64,000 bases of DNA from Thecaphora thlaspeos (taxonomy: Eukaryota > Basidiomycota > Ustilaginomycetes > Urocystidales > Glomosporiaceae), in contig UWYS01000003.1 of the NCBI GenBank assembly GCA_900291925.1, positions 868,001-932,000 of the forward strand, given 5' to 3'. Shown piece by piece: positions 53,288 to 63,295 of this stretch. The notes beneath the pieces were generated by a model that saw only the letters and a program-made list of their open reading frames with translations, did not search any database and was not told the DNA's origin. The first letter of the stretch is position 1. The number at the start of each line of letters is the position of its first letter. The position numbers were made by a program, and so were the translations under genes.

Positions 53288-55673
53288 TTGGGTCGGAAGG
53301 ACCTGTAGGACTTGCGGGCGGATCGTGGGCCGTCGGTCGTCTGCGCTGCTCCGGGTTGCAGGCGGTAGGATGTCTGTTGCGCTACGTTGGCTCGACTGTG
53401 AATGGCCATCTGCGCTGGTGGGCCATCAGGTGTTTACGCGCTCCCACGGACTGCAGGAAAGGGAAGAATCGCAATGAAGCACTCTCTTTCTCCGTTTGCG
53501 ATGGGCCTGCGCACCTCTTTGTCTCAATCGGGACCTTTGAGGTGACTGGGAGGAGGGGCTAGGTCTCGACCATCCGGCTTGACATGATCGCGTGCCCAGT
53601 GAGAGGCAGATGGATACCAGCTCGCGGCGTGCTCTCCCCCTCACACGAAAAGCCCGTCGGTGCGCGCTCGCATCAGGCCCTCTCTTCTCCGCACCGAGAT
53701 GATGCCGAACCGTGCCGCTTCTCGAATATGGCTTCGTTACAACGAGCTTGGTGCGCCCTTCCCTTTTAATGCCTTTCGGCGGAAGAAGTTGTGCTTCCGG
53801 TCTAGACGCCCTCAAACAATGAACAAATAGAACGAAACGTAGATGAAGAGGGGTGGGGGACACACACGACTAGATGTGTGAAGTGGGACCCAACGGAACA
53901 AGCTAAGATTAATGCTATTATTTGGGCGTTCCGTTCCGCCTAATAAGCCTGGCGTCTTGCTTTGTACGTCTTGCGACTTGCTAATAAGGTTGAGGGGGCC
54001 GTAGTGACGCACACGTATGCCCACCCTCGTTCCCTCCCGGCGGCAAAAGGTCGCTCGAACGGCGACTGAACTGTCAAGAAAGCAAGGAGCCGAAGCTAAG
54101 CTAAGAGAGGCTGGGACGGCCGCAGCCGCGCTGGTTCCTGCTGTAGACGCCTTCTTTCGGGGCGTGTGTAGGTGCATACCAAGCTATCGATATCGTCTGC
54201 TGACCGACGCACAGACCGATCCGAGGCCCTTGCGATCGCAGAGGTGATTAGTTACCGTCACGGCGATGGCGGTAGCAGTCGAAAATAAGAGCAGCGACCC
54301 CGTAGGAGGCACAAGGTTGCCAGAAGCGTCAGTTGACTCCTCCATCTCCCACAAGGTCAAGAAGCGGGGCGCACGCGTGGTCAGACGCGATCATGTGGGT
54401 CTCAGAGGAGGAGACGCCGCTGGGGTGGCAGAGGGAGATACGTCGACGCACTGGGCCTCGTTACGTTGCGGGACGGGGACGGGCTGCCTTGCACTCTGCA
54501 GGATGCTCCTTCCATGAAAAGGAAGTTCTTCCACGTGAATAGTGGGACGAGGGAGTGGGGGGGGGGGGGATCATCGACACGCGTAGCTTGTCCATCCACC
54601 GTCCTACTCTCCCCTTTGACATATTCTTGCCCCTCTTCCTTTCGGGGCATGCACCCAGGTTCGCTCGCACCTCTTACGAATCTCTTTTTTTCCGCTAGCA
54701 GACGATGCTCTCTTCACACAAGTTGGAAAGTACGTATTATTATGATGAGATCGGCAGGCGCGCGGGCGGGGCGGAGCGCTCAAGGTGGCGTAAGAAAACA
54801 CCCGGCCCGAGCCGCCTTTTTCCCTTGGCGAACGAAGACCGCGCCCAAGTACGATCGTGTACATATGCGACGGAGCCTGTGACTTGCAGCTGATCCCCAC
54901 TTCACATGTCAGGGCGCCGATCAAGTAAAAGAAAATGCCAAAGAAGCGCAGATGACAAACGCTCCGTTACCAGGTGGAAGTCTCAGCGTAAGGTTGTAGA
55001 GAGCCAGCTCTCTGTTCCTTTGGTGGATTCTGCTATGGGAAAAGAGAAGGACATTGCGAGATGCATACTTACGCAAGCGGAGGCGGAAGGAAGAAGGCGG
55101 CGGCGGCTCTGGGTTCCGCAGCCGCAACAGCAGCTGGCGTGTATTTCATTCGCTATCCTTCGCTTCGTCCAAGGTTTGATTCGGACATGCGGGGAAGCAC
55201 GGAGGGCCAAGAGGACGGGGAGAGGACGTTGTCGCGCCTCTGCTAGCGTGTGGCGTTTCCCATCCGTGTTGTTGCCGCTCCATATGATACCCAGTAGCAA
55301 GATGGAATCTGGACGTGGCGTAAACAGCCCCGCTGTGTTGATATCCTCAATCGCTGACCCCGTCAAAGGACATCCCGAGTGCTGGACCGACAGTACTCAG
55401 CATCCTTCATGTGCCCGCCCCTCGTCCCTTCAACTATGTAAGGCGGGCTTTCCATTGTCTCTTCATCCCTCTCATTCCCGTCCTCGTCCATCTCTTTTGT
55501 ACCCACTTCTCTTACCCCGCAGTCAGGTCCTGCGTTGCTCATTTTCTCCCCGCTCTCTGCGCTTCCGCTTCGAGTCCTCCTTCCTGTCCGACATCCTCGC
55601 ACCCCTTGAACGGCGAAAACAATCCATCGAATCCGAGCAAGCTCTGTCTCTACGCATCGACGCGCAAGCTATC
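53288..55673. other. intergenic and leader of the zinc-finger gene
   Basis: The last ~350 bases are C/T-rich leader. The reading frame of the zinc-finger gene stays open back to an ATG at 54906, but that extension is low-complexity and not protein-like. A short G-run lies near 54558-54570. No other gene supported. Confidence 0.45.
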
Positions 55674-56822
55674 ATGTCGACTTTGTCGGCCGCGTTCGGA
55701 CCCAGCCGCCCCTCCGTCTCGTTCGGTCCAACGACGGACTTCCTCGCCTCCGCTCTCCCCCCGGCGACAGAGGACGACCAAGAGTGGTCGTTTCTCCATC
55801 TTGACCTCCCTCTCCTCGATAGACCTCACCAGCCCGCAGTCCGCGCGATACCCGTCGCCGACTCGTTCGGAAACACCTCGCGTCCCGGTTCCGACCCTTG
55901 GTGGTGGTGGTCGTCGAGCTCTGTAGAAGGTACGCATCAAGGCGTTTACTACAGTCAGCGATCAACGTATCGATCGTCGCTAGACGCTGCCTTCTCGACG
56001 GCGCAGAAGCCTGGACCAGGGACGACGCTCAAGGTCGAATCCATCGCGCCTTTCGGCGAGATCCTTCAGTCTTTTTCGCCTGTATCTTCCTCAACGGCTG
56101 CTACTGGCCTCACCATGAGCGCCTCCACCAGCGGCCCCTTCTCGTGCGCCGACATGATCATGTCCACCTCCGGCAGCTCGTTGACCTGGCCCCACGTGTC
56201 CGCCCTCGACGGCGCGTCCTCGATCGGGTGTCGATTGTTCTCGCTCGAAGATGCCAACATGCCGCTGCCATTTGGTAGTTCGTTCCTCCCGACCAGTGCA
56301 GGCTTAAAGATGGAGCAAGAGGATGTCGTTACACAGTTCTTCGCCTACCCGTCTCGCTCGCAGACACCAACGTCGATGGAACGAGACCAGTCTTCCCCTC
56401 TCTCCGCCGGTAGTCACCGTCCCGCCTCGTTTCTCTCGCCCTTCACTCCGACACCGTCACCCATCGACCGTCGCTACCCCTCTTACATGGCCTCGACCAC
56501 AGACCACACCTCCCCCTCCCGTTCCACTTCAACGCTCCTTCCAGCGTCCCGGTCTTTTACCTCCATGCGTTGTCGTCATATCTGTCAAGAGCAAGGGTGC
56601 GGCAAAACCTTCCTCACCACCTGGAACCTCAACCAACACTCCAAGATCCACGCGCCACACCGAGAAAAACACTTTCGTTGCCACGTCGTAGGATGCGATC
56701 GCACCTACTTTTACAAGCGAGACTTGAACAGGCACTTTAGAAAGGTACACCTTCGATCCGCTAGAAGAGCAACTGGCCAGGGACATTATGGGAAAGGTCG
56801 GGAGCTGCACCGTGCTACCTAG
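55674..56822 (+). CDS. C2H2 zinc-finger transcription factor (two fingers, C-terminal)
   Basis: A single exon; from the ATG at 55674 it encodes 382 residues. I prefer this start because upstream in-frame sequence reads like leader. Two adjacent C-terminal fingers are CQEQGCGKTFLTTWNLNQHS (ending KIH) and CHVVGCDRTYFYKRDLNRHF (ending RKVH), each C-x4-C-x12-H-x3/4-H, with a short linker. The remainder is Ser/Thr/Pro-rich and disordered, with a WWWW run near residue 80 and candidate Ser-Pro phosphorylation sites. It is probably a sequence-specific DNA-binding regulator in the nucleus; neither the target nor an orthologue is known to me. The gene converges on MCM4. Confidence 0.75.
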   Translation: MSTLSAAFGPSRPSVSFGPTTDFLASALPPATEDDQEWSFLHLDLPLLDRPHQPAVRAIPVADSFGNTSRPGSDPWWWWSSSSVEGTHQGVYYSQRSTYRSSLDAAFSTAQKPGPGTTLKVESIAPFGEILQSFSPVSSSTAATGLTMSASTSGPFSCADMIMSTSGSSLTWPHVSALDGASSIGCRLFSLEDANMPLPFGSSFLPTSAGLKMEQEDVVTQFFAYPSRSQTPTSMERDQSSPLSAGSHRPASFLSPFTPTPSPIDRRYPSYMASTTDHTSPSRSTSTLLPASRSFTSMRCRHICQEQGCGKTFLTTWNLNQHSKIHAPHREKHFRCHVVGCDRTYFYKRDLNRHFRKVHLRSARRATGQGHYGKGRELHRAT

Positions 56823-56941
56823 GTGTTCTGGCGAGGATGAGATTGCCCTTGTTGGTCGTCGCCTGGTCTCCCTCTCTTTCCGCCCCTTGATGTTCTTTCT
56901 CCCCCCCGACACCGCTTTCGAGATCGCACGCCTCTTCCAAG

Positions 56942-56981
<40 letters not shown>

Positions 56982-57274
56982 GCACTATGATGTATCCATA
57001 GCCCATTGAGTTTCTTCAATCGAATCGCGGCCACATTGTATGTAAATACGTCCGTTCACATTCCGTTTGCGCTTCAGCGAGAGCGATGAACGGCTCTTTC
57101 TCGTTTGAGGTTGATCTAAAGAGGCATCTTATTCGATTGAAGCGTAGCATGTCCTTTACTATACAGCAAGACCATCGAACGGGGCAGACATGGGCAAGAA
57201 TAAAGCAAAGTGCGGGAAGAGAAGTAGGTGAACCAAGTGCCCGGGGGTGGAGGGATCCAGCGTGTTCGTCCTCA
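56823..57274. other. convergent 3' region with (TC)n repeat
   Basis: Spacer between the zinc-finger stop and the MCM4 stop, with a CT microsatellite at 56942-56978. No gene. Confidence 0.6.
56942..56978. repeat. (TC)n microsatellite
   Basis: About 18 CT units in the 3' region of the zinc-finger gene. Confidence 0.9.
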
Positions 57275-60200
57275 CTAGCTCTGAAGGCGACGGACCGTCT
57301 TCCTCTCCCTCTCTCCGGCCGTCTTGATGACACCCTCGCTCTCGAGGGTGCGGACGAGGTCGTACAGATCCGTCGGGTCGACCGGGATCGACGACTGGTC
57401 GTTCAGCGCCTTGGCAATGTCGACGTAACGCACCGCCCTGCTCGGCGCCGACGAGCTCGGTCCCGCCGCTCCGGGGCTGCCGCCACGGTTCCCGCCTCCG
57501 CCGAGCTGGTCGAGCAGTTGTAGGAACTCGCGGCGCAGGTCGCCCTCGATCTTACGCTGGTGGTGGGATCGGCCCGTGTTGATCAGGTCGAGGTCGATCA
57601 GGCCCGTCGTCGGATCGGTAGCCGACGACTTGGCCGCCTCGCGGATCAAGCGGGCCGCCTCCTCGACATCGTCCACCACGACCTCATTGGCGAAACGCAT
57701 CCGGGCGTGAGCTTCCGAAAGTCGGATCATGCTCTCGAGCTGGCGGGTGGTGGCAGTGATGCGACGCTCCGAGCTTCGCGGGTCCTCCCCCACTTTTCGC
57801 AACTCGACGTACCGTGCGGCTAGCGCGTCGCCGGCCTCCTTCGTCAGCACGGGTGAGATGCGATTGCGCGCGTATGAGATGTATGACGTGAGCGTCTCGA
57901 TCGGCAGGATCTCGCTTCCACCAGTCTGAGGCTTGTCCTCGAGGTACAGGCCGACGAGATGGCGAGCGAGGCGTCGGTCGTTGGCCTCATCGATCTTGTC
58001 GAGCACCAGGTAGACCAGGTCGAACCTCGAAATGAGCGTCGGCGGTAGGTCGATGTTGCGCGTGATAGGCAGCTTGACGTTGTACTTTGACCCGACCGGG
58101 TTGGCCGCCGCCAGGATCGACGTCCGGGCGTTGAGTGTTGTAATAATGCCGGCCTTCGCGATCGACACCGTCTGCTGCTCCATAACCTCGTGCAGCACGC
58201 TGCGCGTCGCGTCCGACATCTTGTCGAACTCGTCGATGCAGCACACGCCGCCGTCGGACAGCACGAGGGCTCCGCTCTCCAGCACCAGCTGTTTTGTGTC
58301 CGGGTCGCGCGTCACGTAGGCTGTCAGACCGACCGCCGACGACCCCTTGCCCGACGCGTAGACTCCGCGCGGTGCGATCTTGTGGACGTACTGCAGGATC
58401 TGCGATTTCGACGTACCCGGGTCTCCGACCATCAGCACGTTGATGTCGCCACGATATCGAGGTCCGCCAGCGCCTCCGCCCGTGCTGATGCTCTTATTGG
58501 TGCCGCCGAACAGCTGCAGCAGGATGCCCTTCTTGACGTCGTCCATCTCGTAGATACTAGGCGCCAGGCTGCGCGAGAGCACCTCGTAAACGTCCGGCCG
58601 GTCGGCAATGGCGCGAAGCCGGTGCTCGAGGTCTTGGCTCGGCGACTCCTCGCTCTCCAGCGCGGCTGCGGCGAAGCCGCTTCGCAGGTCGACGTCCTCG
58701 TCATCGTCCTCGCCACCGACACCGACGGCCTGGGCGCCTCGGCCTTCGGCCTGCTCCGAATCATCGCGCGTCGAGAGGTCGACGCCGAGGCGCTTGCTGC
58801 TGCTGCGCTTGATGTGGAGGATATCGACAAACGTCTTGTAGAGACTTTTGAGACTGCGCTGGCGCGGGTTGACACGGATCGGCGTGCTGCGGAAGATCCC
58901 GGTAATTTCGACCCGGTCTCCGGGCTTGCTCACATCGACGAGCTCGTCGTACGCGCACATGCTGACCGTGTGCGGCGTCTGGCCGTCGGGGACCGCGTCG
59001 GGCGTCTCCTGGATGCGGACCACCTGGCGGTCAGCAAATTCGCAGCGATTGTGGATCAGCGACATGGACCCTTGCTGGTTGCATACATCGCGCGGGCACC
59101 GGTCGGGCTCGGCGATGCGGCCGCGATCGATCTCGACGGGCGCTATGTGGTTGCAGATGAGGCAGCGGAAGAAGGCCTGCTTCATCTCGGGGATAATAGG
59201 CGTGGCCCGGATAACGAGGCCGCGGACGATGACGAGTTTGTCGATGTCGGCCGGGTTCAGGTCGCGCATGTTGGTCGCCTCGGCGCCAAAGGGCCGCACC
59301 TTGTAGAGCTTCGACTCCATCATCTCGATCTCGGCCAGGCCGAGGTCGCCGCCCATGCCGTCGCGGCCGTGCTTGTGGTCGTCGTAGGCCATCTCGAGCA
59401 TCTCGTCCTTGAGCACCTGGTCCATGATCGGGACCATCTCCTGCGGGTAGCGAATGAGCTGCAGCTTAAGCCGCTTCGACGGCGGAAAAGCTTCGAGGTC
59501 CGAGATGCGGAGATTCAGGTTGGTCTGGTCGGTCTGCCTCATGCGGCGGAGGTAGCCTTCGTAGACGAGGTGCTCTCCGTCCTGGGCGTTCTGGCTGTGC
59601 GCCGGGGGCAGCTCGAGGCCGAGCTTCTTTGCGTGGGCCCATCGGTACTTAAGGCGGAAGCCTCTAAGAAACGCGCGAAAGAGCTGCATTGTCTCGCCGA
59701 TCGACACGTTGGTGCCCCAGATGACCTTGGAGACGGCCTTCTGAGCGCCCGCGCCGGCCTCGCTGGTCGGCGCCTGTTGGGAGAGGCTTATGGCGTCGCT
59801 GGGTGCGTCGTTGAGGGGATGGCTGCTGCCCAGCGTAGAGCCGGGACCGTCTGAGCCGGCTGCCGCGGCCAGTCGAGTCCGTCGTACGATCGAGGGCGAG
59901 GTCAGGGGGACCGAAGAGTGGATTTCTCCTCGTCGATGTCTAGGTGTGGTGCCTCCGGAGCTGTGTATTGTCACGGTCGAAAATTGGGTAGATTTGGGTC
60001 AGCGTAGGGCAAGAGGCCTTGCGCTCGCAAGCAGGCATTTGACAAGGGACGAGCACGCACCTAGGGAAGAAGAGCGGCTCGTCGAGGCGACTGGATCCAC
60101 TGCTCGAGGGCATGCGGAGGTAGTCGGCATTTCTGGTTCGTCTTGCTGAGGCGAGAGGCATCCTCTGCGCGCGGGGTGTCCGTGAGGGAGACGAAGTCGG

Positions 60201-60556
60201 GAAGTGCAGGGGTGAAGAGCCGCCTGATTAGAAGAAGAGGGGCGAGCGATCAGGACGGCGACGGTCGAAGTACGGGGTGTCAGCAGCGAGCTCGAGCACA
60301 GCTCCAGCGCCGTCCATCAAAGAAGCGATTGTGCTGTCAACTCACCGATGCGGGACGTAGGGGTGGCGCCCGGCTGAAGCCTTCGCACGCCGGCGCTGGA
60401 GGCTATGCTCTTGGCGGGGCTGCTCGAGGGAAAGACGAGGGGCGATGAGCTGTTGACGATGTCACGGCTGGAGCGGGCGCCGGGGGTGAGCGGATCGCGC
60501 TGCTGCTGGTCGAGATCCTGCATGTCTGCGTCCGAGTGGGGTCCTGGGGTGGACAT
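57275..60556 (-). CDS. MCM4: replicative helicase subunit Mcm4
   Basis: Three exons (60346-60556, 60061-60223, 57275-59960; introns 122 and 100 bases, GTGAGT and GTGCGT donors, CAG acceptors) give 1019 residues. Mcm4 is one of six subunits of the MCM2-7 helicase in the CMG complex. The first ~150 residues are disordered with repeated Ser-Pro clusters (SSSPLVFPSSSPAKS; SSPLHFPTSSPSRTPR), the expected CDK/DDK target region. These appear only after splicing exons 1 and 2. Then come VIWGTNVSIGETMQLFRAFL, a zinc ribbon near 395-435 (CLICNH...CPRDVCNQQG...RC), Walker A GDPGTSKSQ near 640, Walker B CCIDEFDKM near 698, the arginine finger SRFDLVYLVLD near 770 and a C-terminal winged-helix segment. 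The order and the Mcm4-type N-terminus separate it from other Mcms. CDC20 lies next to it on the same strand. Confidence 0.96.
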
Positions 60557-61522
60557 GGTGGACAAGGTAGGGCGTGGTATGCCGACGATGTGGTGCGGAA
60601 GGATGACTGGGTCGATGAGCGGTAGGGCGTGACGTTGACCGTTGTGATACACGAGGTAGAGGTGTATACGGAAGGGAACGGAGCGGTCGGAATGATGGGC
60701 CCGAGACGAGGGGAGGCAAGGTAGTGGTGGTGGTGGCGCAGGGTGGAAGCGGTCGGACTGACTGTGGTACGCTGCGAGCCAAGGCGAGGCGCGGTGAGGC
60801 CTCAGCTTGCCTCTCTCTGTGCGCGCCCACCACCTTGTCTGCCCTGGCGTAAAGAGCCAGAGGCCAGCCAGGCGTGTTAGGGCAGGGCGGGGCAGGGCAG
60901 AACGCCAGCCTAGACGTGCGACGCGCGACGCGCGCGACGTGCGCGCCTGGATGTTCTCGTCCGAGAAATGCGCAGCGCCGGCGCCAAGTCCGCAGCGCGT
61001 CGACGTGCCGCCTGGCCCCGGCAGTGAAGTGGCGCACAACCCATTAGCCATGCGTCCTGCGCATGTCTTGATCGCTTTGGACGAGATTACCTCTGCCAGC
61101 CGATTGACACCGCGCGGTTGGGAGAGAGAGGGGGGGAGGCGGGACCGGGCCAGATGAGGTCTTGCGTTCCTTTAAACAGAGTCCGTGCCCTGCACTCTTT
61201 CGTAGACACCCGGCCTCCCGCCCTGATCGTTTCTGGACCGGTGTCTGCAGGCGTCCGGTCGCGAGGCATTCCATTCGTGGCTGTCAGTCAAGACACCATT
61301 GATGAATCGCATTGAACAAGAAGGTAACGGGGCTATGGAGGATCTTGGGAATCGACTCGACGGGATGTATAAATACAGGGTAAGGGGCTTGGTTCGGAGG
61401 GGCTATGAAGACGACACTACTACTCTGCTAGCGAAGGGAGGTATAGGACGGATGCTCAGGAGGGGTGCAAGTACGAGGCGCGAGGTGACGAGGTGGATGC
61501 TTGCTCGGCCGCGTCCTGCCAT
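60557..61522. promoter_or_regulatory. MCM4 promoter and CDC20 3' flank
   Basis: About 970 bases. Two ACGCGC motifs at 60921-60926 and 60928-60933 resemble degenerate MCB cell-cycle boxes about 370 bases upstream of the MCM4 ATG. No gene seen. Confidence 0.35.
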
Positions 61523-63295
61523 CTAGCGGAGTGTGCGGACGGAGGAGAGGTTGCCGCTCTTTGCGCCTAGAGCGCCGGGTGTCTTGGCTGCCTTGCCCGC
61601 CTCGACGGGCTTCTCAAAGACCCTCCAGAGCTTGAGCTCTTCGTCGTCGCTCACCGTCGCCAGCACCTCGCCGTCCGGGCTGAGGCTGGCGTGGAGGACG
61701 CGCTGCTCGTGCGCCTCGATCTCGGCCACCTTCTGGCCGGACGGGTGCGACCAGATGTTGATCATGCCCTTTGCGCTCTCGTGCGTCCCGATGCCGTGCG
61801 TCGAGACGAGCTCGCGATAGTGCTGCGACCACTTGAGCGACGTAATCTGCCCGCTCGTCTGGATGGAGAGCGTGCGCGAGTTCTGCGTCGTGTTCCACAC
61901 GTGGATCTTGCGGTCGCTCGTACCGCCGCCCGTCGCCAGCATGCTGAGATTGTGCGGGCACCACGCAAGCGCCTTGACCGCCGCCTGGTGGTTCTCCTTG
62001 CGCATCTTGGGCACCGAGGTCCGCCGGTCCCACACCTTGACGACGTTGTCGTTGCCGCCGGTCGCCATCAGCGCGCTGTCGGCGCGCCACTCCATGCCGC
62101 ACACCGGTCCCGAGTGCGCCTTCTCCAGCGTCCGCGTCAGGGCGTCGCGCTCGCGCACGTCAAACTCCTTGATGATGCCGGACTGGAAGCCTGCGTTGAG
62201 CGTGCCGTCGGGCGCCCAGGCCATGACGTTGACGGCCGCAATGTCGGCGCCGCCCTCTGCGCTGGGTTTGAGCGTCCTGAGCCTGTTCGAGCACTCGACG
62301 TCCCAGATCTGCGTGTAGCCGCCCTCGAGACCGACCGAGAGGATGTTGCCGTCCGCATCCCAACGGAGGCCCGTGACGAGCCCGTTGCCTCCGACGCGTT
62401 CCGACTGGCTGGTGGTGTCGAGGAGCTGCGAGGCGTCGCCCGTGTTGCCATTCCACAGCCATACGCCGGTCTGGAGCGCGATGGCGACGATGTTGGTCGA
62501 GGACCAGTCGAGCAGGTTGTAGTAGTAGTCGTCGACCATGTTGGGCGCGTCGAGGGTGCGCTCCGGGTTAGTGGGGATCTTTCGCCTTCCGGCGCTGCTG
62601 AGGCTGCTGGGCAGCGTGGACTTGGGCTTGGCGACGGCGTAGCGGCTGCGAACGTCGGGCCCGGCGGGGGTGCCAGGGCAGGCTGCGGAGAACGAGAGGA
62701 TCCTCTGGCCCCTCTCTGCGTTGGCGGCCTCCTCAAGTGTCTGTGCGCCCTCGAGGTCGGTGGGGATGACATTGGCGGCGGCAATGTTTGCGGCGATGAT
62801 GTTGGTGTCGATACCGTCGCTGGAGGACTGTGAGCGGATGGTGTCGTTGGTGTCGTCGTCGGCGAGCGAGTGACCGCCGCCGGGCCCGGTCGACTTCTTG
62901 AGCTCGCGGTTGGGGATGTAGCGGTCGCCTCGCTGATGGGGTAAGACCAAAGGGGCACCATGAACAGAAGGGTCAGGGCGGGTCTCGTTGTGGCGAAGTA
63001 ATCGCTCGCGTGTATCGCCTGTACTCACGCTGATGCTTGCGGCGGTCTTGGTCTTCTGCGCCTTGTCGGGGCCCTGCCAGTCCTTTGTGACGCCTGTCCT
63101 GAGGTCGTTTATGCTGAAGGATCCGCTGTCGTCCCTGTCCTTGCGACCGAGGGGAGCGTGTCGAGGTGCGCTAGCCTTGTGGGCGCCGCCCTTTGAGGGA
63201 GAGTCAGCGAGCTTGATGGCGCCGAGGTTGGTGGACAGGTCTGCGAGGGGCAGATCCGCGGCGAGGTGTCTAGAGCGAGCCGGTGAGAGGACCAT
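61523..63295 (-). CDS. CDC20: APC/C activator Cdc20 (fizzy family, WD40)
   Basis: The frame is open throughout, but a canonical 96-base intron (63028-62933; GTGAGT donor, CCCATCAG acceptor) probably splits it, giving 89 plus 469 residues (558). Cdc20 recruits substrates to the anaphase-promoting complex and is held by the spindle checkpoint. After splicing, the C-box GDRYIPNR follows at about 91-98. The propeller starts at about 225 with RKIPTNPERTLDAPNMVDDY and NLLDWSSTNIVAIALQTGVW. WD repeats follow: SVGLEGGYTQIWDVE, MEWRADSALMATGGNDNVVK, LAWCPHNLSMLATGGGTSD and LKWSQHYRELVSTHG. The C-terminus is RTLR; the usual APC-binding tail is Ile-Arg, here Leu-Arg. The C-box and the divergent blade 1 favour Cdc20 over Cdh1. 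Start: ATG at 63295, since upstream open sequence is leader-like. Confidence 0.9.
   Translation of the reverse strand: MVLSPARSRHLAADLPLADLSTNLGAIKLADSPSKGGAHKASAPRHAPLGRKDRDDSGSFSINDLRTGVTKDWQGPDKAQKTKTAASISVSTGDTRERLLRHNETRPDPSVHGAPLVLPHQRGDRYIPNRELKKSTGPGGGHSLADDDTNDTIRSQSSSDGIDTNIIAANIAAANVIPTDLEGAQTLEEAANAERGQRILSFSAACPGTPAGPDVRSRYAVAKPKSTLPSSLSSAGRRKIPTNPERTLDAPNMVDDYYYNLLDWSSTNIVAIALQTGVWLWNGNTGDASQLLDTTSQSERVGGNGLVTGLRWDADGNILSVGLEGGYTQIWDVECSNRLRTLKPSAEGGADIAAVNVMAWAPDGTLNAGFQSGIIKEFDVRERDALTRTLEKAHSGPVCGMEWRADSALMATGGNDNVVKVWDRRTSVPKMRKENHQAAVKALAWCPHNLSMLATGGGTSDRKIHVWNTTQNSRTLSIQTSGQITSLKWSQHYRELVSTHGIGTHESAKGMINIWSHPSGQKVAEIEAHEQRVLHASLSPDGEVLATVSDDEELKLWRVFEKPVEAGKAAKTPGALGAKSGNLSSVRTLR
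62933..63028 (-). other. in-frame 96-nt intron of CDC20
   Basis: It has consensus ends and no stop codon. If retained it would add 32 residues directly before the C-box. Its size fits local introns. Confidence 0.75.

Noticed and set aside
54906..55673. 256-codon N-terminal extension of the zinc-finger protein
   Set aside because: Reads as C/T-rich leader with no conserved features; the ATG at 55674 is more plausible, though the extension cannot be excluded.
58190..59854. 554-codon plus-strand frame antisense to MCM4
   Set aside because: No recognisable domain; MCM4 Walker and zinc motifs are on the other strand.
61691..62833. 380-codon plus-strand frame antisense to CDC20
   Set aside because: WD40 repeats are clearly encoded on the minus strand.
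24297..63295. a functional gene cluster (wall synthesis or cell cycle)
   Set aside because: FKS1/GAS1 and MCM4/CDC20 proximity is suggestive, but genes are unlinked in orientation and mixed with unrelated housekeeping genes.
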